The notes under the pieces: model-generated
Database searches by the model: none
Seen by the model: only the letters and a program-made list of their open reading frames with translations
Told to the model about the DNA's origin: nothing
Position numbers and translations under genes: made by a program
Assembly: GCF_037126265.1 (NCBI RefSeq)
Contig: NZ_JAYLLN010000014.1
Location: 1-64,000 of the forward strand
Length of the DNA stretch: 64,000 bases
Direction of reading: 5' to 3'
Source: Sphingobacterium tenebrionis
GTDB lineage: Bacteria; Bacteroidota; Bacteroidia; Sphingobacteriales; Sphingobacteriaceae
Part shown: positions 1 to 8,619 of the stretch, piece after piece
How the letters are laid out: each line of letters starts with the position of its first letter
Position numbering within the stretch: position 1 is the stretch's first letter

Positions 1-82
1 GCTGAAAAGTACAAAACATCGACTTGCAGCCTAATATTGCTCATGAAATTATAATGGAGCTCCAGAAAGCTATAAAACAGAA
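1..82 (+). other. Left edge, possible 3' end of an upstream gene
   Basis: No frame here can be assigned with confidence. One forward frame reads LKSTKHRLAA and then stops at 32-34. Another is open until 52-54. The third has a stop at 3-5 and is then open to the TAG at 96-98, reading like protein (it ends KAIKQKKVPF). A clear terminator follows at 83-114, so some transcript probably enters from the left. It could belong to a gene lying mostly outside the window, possibly the partner regulator of the histidine kinase that follows, but the sequence does not show this. Confidence 0.3.
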
Positions 83-114
83 GAAGGTGCCTTTTTAGAC
101 ACCTTCATTTTTTT
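83..114 (+). terminator. Intrinsic terminator
   Basis: A 7-bp perfect stem (GAAGGTG at 83-89 with CACCTTC at 100-106) is followed by a run of seven T. It would end transcription arriving from the left edge, just before the histidine kinase start at 120. Confidence 0.7.
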
Positions 115-119
115 ATACG

Positions 120-2081
120 ATGCCTTTGAAAAAAATCGGTCTTTTTCTAATCATGTGCCTATTAATGGGTTTGGATGTGCTCGCCATCCAGGGAGATCTG
201 ATTCCATACCAAAAGGAAATTGACAGTCTAAAAAAGGATTATAGCCTACAAAAGGATCCCCTGAAGAAGGCCAAGACAGTTTATGAACTTTCTTTCTTTT
301 ACTCCTATTCAGATTCCAGCCAATCAAAGGCCTATCTAGAACAAGGGCTGCAACTCAGTAAAAATTCGGATCTGTGGTTGGCGATCGGTAAAGTCTACGA
401 AGGCGCTTTCTATATGGATTATGACCTTGAAAAAGGTATTCGAATATTTCGGGAGGCAGAAAAGGCCCTTCAACAATTTCAAGATCCCTTGGCGTATTAT
501 TACCGGGCAAAAAGCTTGAGCAATATGGCCACGATTTATCAATGGCAGGATAAACAACTTGAAATGATGGACGTGCTGATGAAAGAAGCACTTCCCGCTA
601 GTCTGAAGGCCAAAGATGATGTCCTTATCGGAAATGTCCATTACAAGATCGGTTTAAATTTTTGGAACAATATCCAATACAGCAATGCCAACAAATACCT
701 CTTGTTGGCCATTCAGCATATGGAGAAGGGCAATTATGATGTTTGGATTTTGGAAGAGTCCTATAAAATGCTGATTCTTTCCCAATGTTCATTGGGACTG
801 TTAAAAGAAGCGAAAAGTACGCTCGCGAAGTATGAAAAGTTTGTTAAAGCAAATGCTGGAGAAATCCCCATCAGCAATTATTACTATAACCAAGCTGTAT
901 ATTATAGGTTTTCCAAACAATATGATTCGGCCGTAGCGGCTATGAACAACGCCATTTCGGCCTTTAAATCGGAGAAATTGACTGATATCAGGGAGATTTC
1001 TTCTCTATATTTTCAATTGAGTCTGATCCAATATGACCAAGGCGACTATAAAGCCGCCTTAAATTCCCTGCAGTTAAGTGAAAAGGCCTATAACGGCAGA
1101 GACTTTCAGTTTTTTCAGGACAGTGTGAATATGGCTGTCCGATATTACATGATTTATGAAAAGCTGGGCGAACATAAAAATGCTTTTGAATGGTCCAAAA
1201 AATACATTGAACTGCGGGATACCTTGTTCGAACGTAGAATCCGAGAGTCCATCCTGGATTATGAAGTAAAATACAAAACACTGGAAAAAGAAAAGGAAAT
1301 CAATGGGCTGAAAGCGGATAAGGAAAAGTCGGATCTGATTATACGCAACACCTGGATCATTGCCGCCCTCATCCTGATGATCATATTGATCATTCTGTAT
1401 TTCCTTTCCAAGAGCCAACAGAAGAACAGGCGTTTATTGGCTTTGGATGCGATGTTGCAGGGGGAAGAAAAGGAACGAAATCGCTTGTCCCGCGATCTCC
1501 ACGACGGTTTGGGTTCGGTTTTAGCCTCCATAAAATATAAAATGCTGGATGTGGACAAATCCAAGCAGGAAGAAAAGGTGGATGAGATGTTGAACGAGAT
1601 GGATTTTGCCATTACTGAGATGCGTAGGATATCTTTGAACCTCATGCCGGAAGCCCTACGGCGTTTTGGATTGCAGGTTTCATTAGAAGACCTCTGCAAA
1701 AGCCTGCAGAACAGCAATACCCAGATAGAACTGCAGCTTTACGGCGAATTGAACAGCCTCTCTCACGACAAACAGACCCATATCTATCGGATAGTCCAAG
1801 AATTACTGAACAATTCGTTGAAGCATGGCCATCCTCAACACATCCTTGTGCAATGCAGTTTGGAAGAACATGCTATCCTGATCACAGTAGAAGATGATGG
1901 TGCCGGATTTGATGTGGATCTGATGGAAAAAGAGGAAAATGAAGGTTCCGGCTTGAAGAATGTAAAAACTCGGATCAATTACCTACATGGCACCATGGAT
2001 GTTCAATCCCAACCGGGAAAAGGAACAACCATTAACATTGAACTGCCGTTTAAACATTCTGGGAAACCAAAGACAAATTAA
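120..2081 (+). CDS. TPR-containing sensor histidine kinase (HisKA_3 / NarX-like)
   Basis: This 653-residue membrane sensor kinase has an N-terminal hydrophobic signal segment and a long helical, TPR-like sensor region (about 30-390, presumably periplasmic). A single membrane helix lies near 408-430. The cytoplasmic kinase part carries the HisKA_3 dimerisation motif SRDLHDGLGS with the likely phospho-acceptor His461. The HATPase domain shows an N-box (QELLNNSLKHG), G1 (DDGAGFD) and G2 (GSGLKNVKTR). Kinases of this family normally signal to NarL/LuxR-type response regulators. None is encoded downstream, so the partner is either left of the window or elsewhere. The ligand sensed is unknown. Confidence 0.92.
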   Translation: MPLKKIGLFLIMCLLMGLDVLAIQGDLIPYQKEIDSLKKDYSLQKDPLKKAKTVYELSFFYSYSDSSQSKAYLEQGLQLSKNSDLWLAIGKVYEGAFYMDYDLEKGIRIFREAEKALQQFQDPLAYYYRAKSLSNMATIYQWQDKQLEMMDVLMKEALPASLKAKDDVLIGNVHYKIGLNFWNNIQYSNANKYLLLAIQHMEKGNYDVWILEESYKMLILSQCSLGLLKEAKSTLAKYEKFVKANAGEIPISNYYYNQAVYYRFSKQYDSAVAAMNNAISAFKSEKLTDIREISSLYFQLSLIQYDQGDYKAALNSLQLSEKAYNGRDFQFFQDSVNMAVRYYMIYEKLGEHKNAFEWSKKYIELRDTLFERRIRESILDYEVKYKTLEKEKEINGLKADKEKSDLIIRNTWIIAALILMIILIILYFLSKSQQKNRRLLALDAMLQGEEKERNRLSRDLHDGLGSVLASIKYKMLDVDKSKQEEKVDEMLNEMDFAITEMRRISLNLMPEALRRFGLQVSLEDLCKSLQNSNTQIELQLYGELNSLSHDKQTHIYRIVQELLNNSLKHGHPQHILVQCSLEEHAILITVEDDGAGFDVDLMEKEENEGSGLKNVKTRINYLHGTMDVQSQPGKGTTINIELPFKHSGKPKTN

Positions 2082-2092
2082 GTTGTTTGTAT

Positions 2093-2100
2093 TATATTTG
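2093..2100 (+). promoter_or_regulatory. Candidate -7 promoter box (TATATTTG)
   Basis: It matches the Bacteroidota primary-sigma -7 consensus TAnnTTTG and lies 21 bp before the DUF4293 start. No convincing -33 TTTG is seen at the usual spacing, so the call is tentative. Confidence 0.35.
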
Positions 2101-2120
2101 TGGATAAACAATAAAATACT

Positions 2121-2594
2121 ATGATACAGCGCATACAATCGATCTGGTTGTTACTATCAGGGATCAGTCTTTTCGGATTATTCTTATTTCCTTATTTAAT
2201 GTACAGTAACCCTGTTGGGCTTGGAAAAAGCATCTATGTTACAGGAGTTTTCTCTTCCTTGAACAATGTGGAGACCAAGGAGTCCAGTTTTCTTTTATTA
2301 ACGATTGCTACAGTGGTACTTGCCTTGATTCCCATCCTTATTATCTTCTTTTTCAAAGACAGAAAGCTTCAGTTGAAGCTGATCCTTTTGCAGGTTATCT
2401 TAGTCTGTTTATTGGCGGTTGGAATGTGGTTTTCTGCAAGTTCGATCTGGGATATGAACAATGAAGATATTAAGGTAAGCAATATTGGGGTGGGTTATTT
2501 TATTTTACCGATCTCGATCCTGTTTTTGAGTTTTGCGATCCGTGGGATCAGGAATGATGAGAAACTCATCAAATCAGCTGACCGATTACGTTAA
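2121..2594 (+). CDS. DUF4293 family membrane protein
   Basis: This 157-residue integral membrane protein begins MIQRIQSIWLLLSG, the typical start of DUF4293 proteins. Four hydrophobic segments are visible, near 8-28, 50-75, 85-105 and 125-145. The family is restricted to Bacteroidota and has no assigned function. A possible TAnnTTTG box upstream suggests its own promoter, and the next gene follows after only 6 bp, so the two are probably co-transcribed. Confidence 0.85.
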   Translation: MIQRIQSIWLLLSGISLFGLFLFPYLMYSNPVGLGKSIYVTGVFSSLNNVETKESSFLLLTIATVVLALIPILIIFFFKDRKLQLKLILLQVILVCLLAVGMWFSASSIWDMNNEDIKVSNIGVGYFILPISILFLSFAIRGIRNDEKLIKSADRLR

Positions 2595-2600
2595 GATTTC

Positions 2601-3059
2601 ATGATGAAAAAATTAATGGTACTTGCCCTGTTGGGTTTTCTGTTTTTTGTTCCTAGGTTGGTTTTTGGGCAAGAGGATACGACGGTGAATATCGTGGATG
2701 ATATACAGTTTGATCTGAAGTCTAAAGTGGTTAATGGGGATACCTTGCAGGTAGATCTATTTGTGATTTCCTATGAAAAGGATCCGAGGGATTTTAGGTT
2801 GAATGTGTTTGCAAGTACGTTGGTTGATGGGGAAGGAAAGTCGCATATGTTGCATAGTGTGAAGATGGGTAGGGTATTGGTGCTGCTTTCCCAAAGACAG
2901 AATTATTTGAATTATTTATTGAAGCAGGATGTTCCTGTGGGTATAACGGTTAAGTTCTCTCCATTGAGTGCAGCGATGAAAAAAGCAAAGGAAATGAAAT
3001 TGGTTTTTGAGTCTTTGGAGGAAGAAGGAAAGTTTATCGAAGCGAGAATTCGGTTTTGA
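2601..3059 (+). CDS. Hypothetical secreted protein
   Basis: This 152-residue protein has a clear signal peptide (hydrophobic core LMVLALLGFLFFVP, likely cleavage after VFG). The mature part is rich in alternating hydrophobic and polar residues, suggesting a beta-sandwich. I recognise no family. Two adjacent ATG codons (2601, 2604) are equally plausible starts. It lies 6 bp after the DUF4293 gene and is followed directly by a large inverted repeat. A periplasmic or surface location is inferred from the signal peptide alone. Confidence 0.7.
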   Translation: MMKKLMVLALLGFLFFVPRLVFGQEDTTVNIVDDIQFDLKSKVVNGDTLQVDLFVISYEKDPRDFRLNVFASTLVDGEGKSHMLHSVKMGRVLVLLSQRQNYLNYLLKQDVPVGITVKFSPLSAAMKKAKEMKLVFESLEEEGKFIEARIRF

Positions 3060-3063
3060 TCCC

Positions 3064-3196
3064 CGTCATTACGAGGGCTCTACGTCATTGCGAGGAACGA
3101 AGCAATCTTCCCGCGTCATTGCGAGGTATACGTCATTGCGAGGAACGAAGCAATCTTTCGATTAGTCCAAAGATTGCTTCGTTCCTCGCAATGACG
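3064..3196. repeat. Dispersed palindromic repeat cluster, copy 1
   Basis: It contains a perfect 28-bp inverted repeat: the left arm 3131-3158 begins CGTCATTGCGAGGAACG, the right arm 3169-3196 is its exact complement, and a 10-nt loop lies between. Extra half-copies (CGTCATTACGAGG, CGTCATTGCGAGG) lie at 3064-3130. The cluster separates the convergent genes ending at 3059 (+) and 3203 (-), where such a hairpin could protect or terminate both transcripts. Related clusters are at 11439, 16684, 30062 and 57196. Confidence 0.9.
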
Positions 3197-3202
3197 AAGT
3201 AC

Positions 3203-3742
3203 CTACCTCGAATACCTAAACTGCTGTTTATCCATCATCCCCATCTGCGACTTCATCAACTTAATCTGCTCTTCCAACAACTTATTCTTATCCGCTTTTT
3301 TGGCTTCAGCCAAAAGCTTCTCTGCTTCGCGTTTATTTCTTTTCGCCATCGCAATCCCCGCCAAACTTAATTTGGTCAAGGCAACACTATGATCCATATG
3401 CAATCCCAAAGCCAATGCCTTCTTAAAAAACTTTTCCGACTGTAACGGCGCACGTTGCGATTCGATCAATCCCAATAGCATATGATAATAACCATGTTGA
3501 GCCGAAATCAATTCCGTTTCATAGTTGTTGATCTTCTTTAACCAAACCTCTGCTTTATCCATACGTTCCTTACGAAGAAACCACTGCGCAAGCAACATTT
3601 TCTCATTGAAAAACACCGTTACCCATGCTAAAATTGTAATCAGGATTGCCAATATACCCCATCCCCAGTGTCCAAACCAGAACAAGGCTACCGTCCCAAC
3701 AATCAACAAACTACATATTATAATTCGAACTAAATTTGACAT
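3203..3742 (-). CDS. TPR-like membrane protein, function unknown
   Basis: This 179-residue protein has two N-terminal membrane helices (about 5-22 and 27-45) followed by a helical TPR-like domain, with pairs such as AQWFLRKERMDKAEVWLKKI and later repeats to about residue 150. The C-terminal part is strongly charged (KLLAEAKKADKNKLLEEQ). It resembles the small tetratricopeptide membrane proteins common in Sphingobacteriaceae. The gene's 3' end abuts the large palindrome. It reads divergently from ung. Confidence 0.7.
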   Translation of the reverse strand: MSNLVRIIICSLLIVGTVALFWFGHWGWGILAILITILAWVTVFFNEKMLLAQWFLRKERMDKAEVWLKKINNYETELISAQHGYYHMLLGLIESQRAPLQSEKFFKKALALGLHMDHSVALTKLSLAGIAMAKRNKREAEKLLAEAKKADKNKLLEEQIKLMKSQMGMMDKQQFRYSR

Positions 3743-3838
3743 AATTATTCTTAATGCTGTAAGTTTGCAAATATCCGTTTAATTACCGTGTTATACAACT
3801 TGTTTGCGGTAAAATAATGTAAAATTATATCCATATTT

Positions 3839-4510
3839 ATGTCAGATCGATTTGATCCCAGCTGGGACAGCATTATCAAGCCCTTATTTCAATCCGAAAA
3901 AATGCAGGCACTTTCCGCCTTTGTACAGGCAGAAAGAGGGACATTCCAGGTATTTCCACCGACCGATCTGGTGTTCCACGCGTTTCAATTGACTCCTCTG
4001 GACAAACTAAAGGTGGTTATCCTCGGTCAGGACCCTTACCATAACCATGGGCAAGCACATGGACTTTCTTTCTCCGTTCCGGAAGGCATGGCGATTCCTC
4101 CTTCCCTAAGAAATATCTACAGCGAACTGAGCACGGATATTCAGGGTTTCCAGATTCCAAACCATGGAAATCTAACGAAATGGGCGGAGCAAGGAGTCTT
4201 GTTGTTCAATGCCACCTTGACCGTAAGGGCACATGAGGCTGGTTCGCATCAGAAAAAAGGTTGGGAGATGTTCACCGATGAAATCATTAAAGCGATTTCC
4301 TACAACTGTGAACACGTGGTCTTTCTCTTATGGGGGAGTTATGCCATCAAAAAATCCAGTCTGATCGATAGCAGCAAACATTTGATCCTCACATCTGTAC
4401 ATCCATCACCACTCTCGGTCTATCGCGGGTTTTATGGCTGCAGACACTTTTCCAAGGCCAATGATTTTCTGATAAGTAAGGGGGAGCAGCCAATTGATTG
4501 GCAGGTTTAG
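3839..4510 (+). CDS. ung: Uracil-DNA glycosylase, family 1
   Basis: It removes uracil from DNA as the first step of base excision repair. The 223-residue length is normal for the family. The water-activating motif GQDPYHNHGQAHGLSF contains the catalytic Asp65, and the closing motif HPSPLS contains His188. The uracil-recognition segment LLFNATLTVR is present. The start ATG at 3839 gives the expected N-terminus. The last four bases overlap the 3' end of the convergent DUF6695 gene. Confidence 0.96.
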   Translation: MSDRFDPSWDSIIKPLFQSEKMQALSAFVQAERGTFQVFPPTDLVFHAFQLTPLDKLKVVILGQDPYHNHGQAHGLSFSVPEGMAIPPSLRNIYSELSTDIQGFQIPNHGNLTKWAEQGVLLFNATLTVRAHEAGSHQKKGWEMFTDEIIKAISYNCEHVVFLLWGSYAIKKSSLIDSSKHLILTSVHPSPLSVYRGFYGCRHFSKANDFLISKGEQPIDWQV

Positions 4511-5571
4511 GCGTATTTTTCCTGTAGGTTCTTAAATTTATAAGAGTCTACTGGAAGCACTTCAATATGCTCGATTCTGATCTTTTTACCCTGTTGAACC
4601 ACATGGGTGAATAGGAGGTGGCTATCATAGGCAATATCCCATTCCTCGCTGAAATCAATGATTTCCGGGGTTTCTCCCAAAACAACATATTCCAGCATGC
4701 CCTGACTGTTGTACCGGCTGATTTCGATATGGTTATCGTGGCGTTCATTCAGGAAATACCAAGCGCCATCGCCTACACCACCGAGATATTTCGCAGATTT
4801 TGGAACCGATATGGGTTTCGACCCGAATTTAACCGCCCCGATGATCCGATCATTCGGCAATAGAGAGGCTTTCTTTTGGAAGACATTATCCCCCAATTGT
4901 TTTACCAAAAAGAAGAAAGATTGCCAACGGTTCATCCGGAAGTGCTTCAAACCATCTTCTGGCGAATAGCTATAGACCATTCGATCCTTGTTTACATTAA
5001 CAACATTGCTTATAGGGCTTGCTTTGATGGTTTCCGGAAGATTGATCCCGTGCCAGTAATGGTACTTAGGATTGGATTTCATCAGCATGCGGGTGATGAA
5101 ACGTGAGCAGTTATTATTGTTTTTCGCTACAGCACCATAAGGATAGGTTCCTTGCCGTACACATTCATCCCCATAAGCCTTGGCGATATCGAAATCAATA
5201 TCTTCCGCAATGCTGAAGAAGAGCCGGCCTTCGCCATACATCGCATGTTTTATGGTTTCAAAATGCGCGACTATCTCTTCCAGGTTGTTGATCTTTCCAT
5301 CCTTAAAGGTTGCTCGAACAGCAATCTTCAGTAAGGGATCGGAATCTTTGGATCTGGCACGACCATAACCGCGAGGGGCGATGTATCGGCCGAAATCATA
5401 GAAGAAAAGTTCACCGGTCTCATGCTTAACCAATACCACTCCCGTGTGACCAACCTTAAAGTTCAGGTTTTTCACAATACCGATCTTCTTGAAAAACATC
5501 ATCCATTTTTCATCTCCACGGATCGTAGCATCGGGCCAAGTTAATATGATCGCTGAATCTTTCTGAGACAT
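4507..5571 (-). CDS. DUF6695 family protein
   Basis: This 354-residue protein starts at MSQKDSAIIL; an in-frame codon 27 bp further upstream would overlap the preceding lrp-like gene and is less likely. It matches my recollection of the Bacteroidota family DUF6695. Notable segments are a GHTGVVLVKHETGELFFYDF region followed by FGRYIAPRGYGRAR, and a conserved NNNNCSRFITRML stretch with a Cys. The layout recalls NlpC/P60- or papain-like folds, but I cannot confirm catalysis. No signal peptide is seen. It lies 7 bp downstream of the Lrp/AsnC regulator and is probably co-transcribed with it. Confidence 0.7.
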   Translation of the reverse strand: MSQKDSAIILTWPDATIRGDEKWMMFFKKIGIVKNLNFKVGHTGVVLVKHETGELFFYDFGRYIAPRGYGRARSKDSDPLLKIAVRATFKDGKINNLEEIVAHFETIKHAMYGEGRLFFSIAEDIDFDIAKAYGDECVRQGTYPYGAVAKNNNNCSRFITRMLMKSNPKYHYWHGINLPETIKASPISNVVNVNKDRMVYSYSPEDGLKHFRMNRWQSFFFLVKQLGDNVFQKKASLLPNDRIIGAVKFGSKPISVPKSAKYLGGVGDGAWYFLNERHDNHIEISRYNSQGMLEYVVLGETPEIIDFSEEWDIAYDSHLLFTHVVQQGKKIRIEHIEVLPVDSYKFKNLQEKYA

Positions 5572-5578
5572 AGATAAA

Positions 5579-6049
5579 TTAATACTCCAAAGGAACAATT
5601 GGTTCTTTTTTACTTGTCGACATGATCATCATGGTCTGGAAAGTCTTCACAAATGGTATTTTGGAAATCTTCTCCATGATAACCCCTTCGTAAGCCTTGA
5701 TGTCCTTTACATAGACTTTCAGCATGAAATCGCAGTTTCCGGTCACGTGATGACATTCGGTCACTTCCGGAATCGCGCGAACAGCCTCCACAAATTCAGG
5801 GATGGCATTGTGCGTATGGAAATCCAAAGAAACCTGGATGAAGGATTTGATGCCTAATCCTAATTTCTCCTCATCTACAAAAGCATGGTAACTCTTGATG
5901 AATCCTGAATTTTCCAATTTTCTAACCCGCTCCAAGGTGGGGGCAGGAGAGAGGCCAATATTCGTGGCCAACTGCAAATTGGTTATCCTTCCGTTTTCCT
6001 GAAGCAGTTTAAGAATCTTTAAGTCCGTTTTATCTGGCTGAAATGACAT
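5579..6049 (-). CDS. Lrp/AsnC family transcriptional regulator
   Basis: This 156-residue regulator starts at MSFQPDKTDLKIL. Residues 6-65 form the AsnC-type winged helix (ILKLLQENGRITNLQLA, then GLSPAPTLERVRKLENSG). The C-terminal RAM ligand-binding domain follows (ITECHHVTGNCDFMLK-like region, here VTECHHVTGNCDFMLKV). Such proteins sense amino acids and often autoregulate. A 15-bp palindrome about 95 bp upstream could be an operator. The downstream DUF6695 gene is likely in the same transcript, but its link to amino-acid metabolism is unknown. Confidence 0.92.
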   Translation of the reverse strand: MSFQPDKTDLKILKLLQENGRITNLQLATNIGLSPAPTLERVRKLENSGFIKSYHAFVDEEKLGLGIKSFIQVSLDFHTHNAIPEFVEAVRAIPEVTECHHVTGNCDFMLKVYVKDIKAYEGVIMEKISKIPFVKTFQTMMIMSTSKKEPIVPLEY

Positions 6050-6141
6050 AGGGTTACAAATAAAATAAAGAACCATAAATGTACAAAATTTTATTTGGTT
6101 TTTCTCAAATTCATGAACAGGTTAATTTGCAGCCGTGTAAA

Positions 6142-6156
6142 ATAACCTGGGGTTAT
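6142..6156. promoter_or_regulatory. Palindrome, possible operator
   Basis: ATAACCTGGGGTTAT has perfect 6-bp arms and a 3-bp centre. It lies 93 bp upstream of the Lrp/AsnC gene start, a position suited to autoregulation. No protein can be assigned from sequence alone. Confidence 0.25.
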
Positions 6157-6321
6157 AGATAACATCTATTATTATAGGAAATATCTATGCTAATCAGTTT
6201 ATTGTCATAATATAATCATTCTAAATAGCTTAAAACAGCGGAGAAATGATATTTGTCATTTTTTTTGTGGAAAACTGTGTAGCGGGAACACAATCATGCC
6301 CTTTTTATGCATTTTATGTCG

Positions 6322-6329
6322 TAACTTTG
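6322..6329 (+). promoter_or_regulatory. Candidate -7 promoter box of the suf operon
   Basis: TAACTTTG matches the Bacteroidota consensus TAnnTTTG and lies 46 bp upstream of sufB. No clear -33 TTTG is visible at a 17-23 bp spacing. Confidence 0.4.
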
Positions 6330-6375
6330 CAAATCAAAAGCATTAGGCATCTGCCTGTATTAAAGTGAAAGCGAA

Positions 6376-7827
6376 ATGAGCAGCAAAGACGACGATTTAT
6401 TAAAAGAGTTAGAGCTCGAAGAATATAAATACGGTTTTACAACGGATATCGAGATGGATATTGCGCCAAAAGGGCTCAATGAAGATACGGTCCGTTTGAT
6501 TTCCAGTAAGAAGAATGAACCGGAGTGGTTATTGGAATGGCGTTTAAAAGCCTTCCGCCATTTTCAGAACATGAGCCTGCCTACTTGGCAGAACTTCGAG
6601 AACCCCGATGTAGATTTCCAAGACATTTCTTACTATGCAGCACCAAAGGCAAAAAAGCAATTGGAAAGCATGGATGAGGTTGATCCGGAGTTATTGGCAA
6701 CTTTCGAGAAGCTTGGTATCCCATTGGATGAACAAAAGATATTGGCCGGAGTGGTTGCGGTGGATGCCGTATTCGACTCGGTGTCGGTAAAAACGACCTT
6801 CCGTGAAAAACTGAAAGAAAAAGGGGTTATTTTCTGTTCTTTTGGTGAGGCGGTTCAGGAACATCCAGAATTAGTAAAAGAATATTTAGGAACAGTAGTT
6901 CCCCAAACGGATAATATTTATGCGGCATTGAACTCAGCGGTATTTTCCGATGGTTCCTTTGTGTATATTCCAAAAGGCGTTCACTGTCCGATGGAATTGT
7001 CTACCTATTTCCGTATCAACGCACAGAATACCGGTCAATTTGAGCGTACATTGATCATTGCGGATGAGGATTCGTATGTTTCCTATTTAGAGGGATGTAC
7101 CGCACCGATGCGTGACGAAAATCAATTGCATGCTGCGGTGGTCGAATTGGTGGCTCAAAAGAATGCTGAGATCAAATACTCTACGGTTCAGAACTGGTAT
7201 CCAGGCGATAAGGACGGTAAAGGTGGTATCTTCAACTTCGTGACCAAACGCGGTATCTGTAAAGGCGACCATTCCAAGATTTCATGGACGCAGGTGGAAA
7301 CCGGATCAGCGATTACCTGGAAATACCCAGGAGTTATCCTGAAAGGTGACCATTCAGTGGGCGAATTTTATTCGGTTGCCATGACCCGCAATAAGCAGGT
7401 AGCTGATACAGGAACCAAGATGGTACATTTGGGCAAGAATACCCGATCAAAGATCATTTCTAAAGGTATCTCTGCCGGAACCAGCCATAACAGCTACAGA
7501 GGTTTGGTAAAAATTGGTCCTAACGCAGATAATTCAAGGAACTTCACCCAATGTGATAGTTTATTGATCGGTGATCGTTGTGGTGCACATACCTTCCCCT
7601 ACATAGAAAGTAAAAACAAAACGGCGAAATTGGAACATGAGGCTACCACCTCAAAAATTGGTGAAGACCAGGTGTTCTACTTGAACCAACGTGGAATCGA
7701 TTCGGAGAAAGCCGTAGGCTTGATCGTGAATGGATATGCAAAAGAAGTATTAAATCAATTGCCTATGGAATTCGCAGTGGAAGCACAGAAGCTTCTTGCC
7801 ATTTCATTAGAAGGATCAGTTGGATAG
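6376..7827 (+). CDS. sufB: Fe-S cluster assembly scaffold subunit SufB
   Basis: It is the core scaffold of the SufBCD complex, which builds iron-sulfur clusters in the cytoplasm. The 483-residue length is normal. The N-terminal helical region ends in the PEWLLEWRLKAFRHF segment, followed by the beta-helix core with characteristic stretches such as DGSFVYIPKGVHCPMELS, YVSYLEGCTAPMRDENQLHA and SYRGLVKI. The C-terminal RGIDSEKAVGLIVNGYA is conserved. It is the first gene of a sufB-sufC-sufD operon with 15-18 bp gaps. Confidence 0.97.
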   Translation: MSSKDDDLLKELELEEYKYGFTTDIEMDIAPKGLNEDTVRLISSKKNEPEWLLEWRLKAFRHFQNMSLPTWQNFENPDVDFQDISYYAAPKAKKQLESMDEVDPELLATFEKLGIPLDEQKILAGVVAVDAVFDSVSVKTTFREKLKEKGVIFCSFGEAVQEHPELVKEYLGTVVPQTDNIYAALNSAVFSDGSFVYIPKGVHCPMELSTYFRINAQNTGQFERTLIIADEDSYVSYLEGCTAPMRDENQLHAAVVELVAQKNAEIKYSTVQNWYPGDKDGKGGIFNFVTKRGICKGDHSKISWTQVETGSAITWKYPGVILKGDHSVGEFYSVAMTRNKQVADTGTKMVHLGKNTRSKIISKGISAGTSHNSYRGLVKIGPNADNSRNFTQCDSLLIGDRCGAHTFPYIESKNKTAKLEHEATTSKIGEDQVFYLNQRGIDSEKAVGLIVNGYAKEVLNQLPMEFAVEAQKLLAISLEGSVG

Positions 7828-7842
7828 ATTTTAAAAGAGATT

Positions 7843-8601
7843 ATGTTAAGCATTAAGAATTTGCATGCGTCTATTGAAGACAAACAAATTTTAAAAGGAT
7901 TAAATTTAGAAGTTAAGGCAGGAGAAGTTCATGCGATCATGGGCCCTAACGGCGCCGGAAAAAGTACATTGGGAAATGTATTGGCAGGACGTGATGCCTA
8001 TGAAGTAACCGAAGGTGAAGCAACCTTGGATGGTAAGGATCTATTGGATCTGGCTCCGGAAGATCGCGCTCGCGAAGGTCTTTTCTTAGCTTTCCAATAT
8101 CCGGTTGAAATCCCTGGAGTATCAAACATCAACTTCCTAAGAACAGCTGTTAATGATATTCGTGAATATAAAGGCCTTCCTCCAGTGGAAGCCAAAGAGT
8201 TCTTGCAAACGGTAAAAGAGAAGCAGAAGTTGGTGGAATTTTCCGCAAACTTGGCAAACCGTTCGTTGAACGAAGGGTTCTCAGGTGGTGAAAAGAAACG
8301 TAACGAGATCTTCCAATTGGCGATGTTGAACCCTAAATTATCCATTTTGGATGAAACGGATTCCGGATTGGATATCGATGCATTACGTATTGTTGCAAAT
8401 GGTGTAAACCAATTGCGTTCCAAAGACAATGCATTTATCGTGATCACCCACTACCAACGCTTGTTGGATTATATCGTTCCTGATTTTGTCCATGTACTGC
8501 ACAATGGTAGAATCGTAAAGACAGGAACCAAAGAATTGGCTTTAGAGCTAGAAGAAAAAGGATACGATTGGTTAAAAGAATTAGATGCGCAGGATGCCTA
8601 A
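7843..8601 (+). CDS. sufC: Fe-S assembly ATPase SufC
   Basis: This 252-residue ABC-type ATPase binds SufB and SufD and drives cluster assembly. The Walker A motif GPNGAGKST is near 35-43, the SufC-type signature FSGGEKKRNEI is near 146, and Walker B with its catalytic acidic residue is LSILDETDSGLD. The H-loop is ITHYQRLL. There are no membrane segments, as expected for this soluble member of the ABC family. Confidence 0.97.
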   Translation: MLSIKNLHASIEDKQILKGLNLEVKAGEVHAIMGPNGAGKSTLGNVLAGRDAYEVTEGEATLDGKDLLDLAPEDRAREGLFLAFQYPVEIPGVSNINFLRTAVNDIREYKGLPPVEAKEFLQTVKEKQKLVEFSANLANRSLNEGFSGGEKKRNEIFQLAMLNPKLSILDETDSGLDIDALRIVANGVNQLRSKDNAFIVITHYQRLLDYIVPDFVHVLHNGRIVKTGTKELALELEEKGYDWLKELDAQDA

Positions 8602-8619
8602 TTTATAATTAGAAAGGTA

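Larger units (their letters stand above)
6050..6375. other. Divergent intergenic region between lrp-like gene and sufB
   Basis: This 326-bp AT-rich region contains no gene. It holds an interrupted palindrome (ATAACC-TGG-GGTTAT, 6142-6156), nearby AT-rich inverted motifs such as ATCTATTATTATAG, and a candidate -7 box (TAACTTTG, 6322-6329) for the suf operon. Confidence 0.6.

Noticed and set aside
6..98. Short frame at the left edge reading like protein
   Set aside because: A stop codon lies at 3-5 and no good start follows, so it cannot be called a gene without sequence to the left.
3056..3370. Forward reading frame of 104 codons
   Set aside because: It runs through the inverted repeats (giving RHCEERSNL-type peptides, a known artefact of this repeat) and then antisense to the TPR membrane protein gene.
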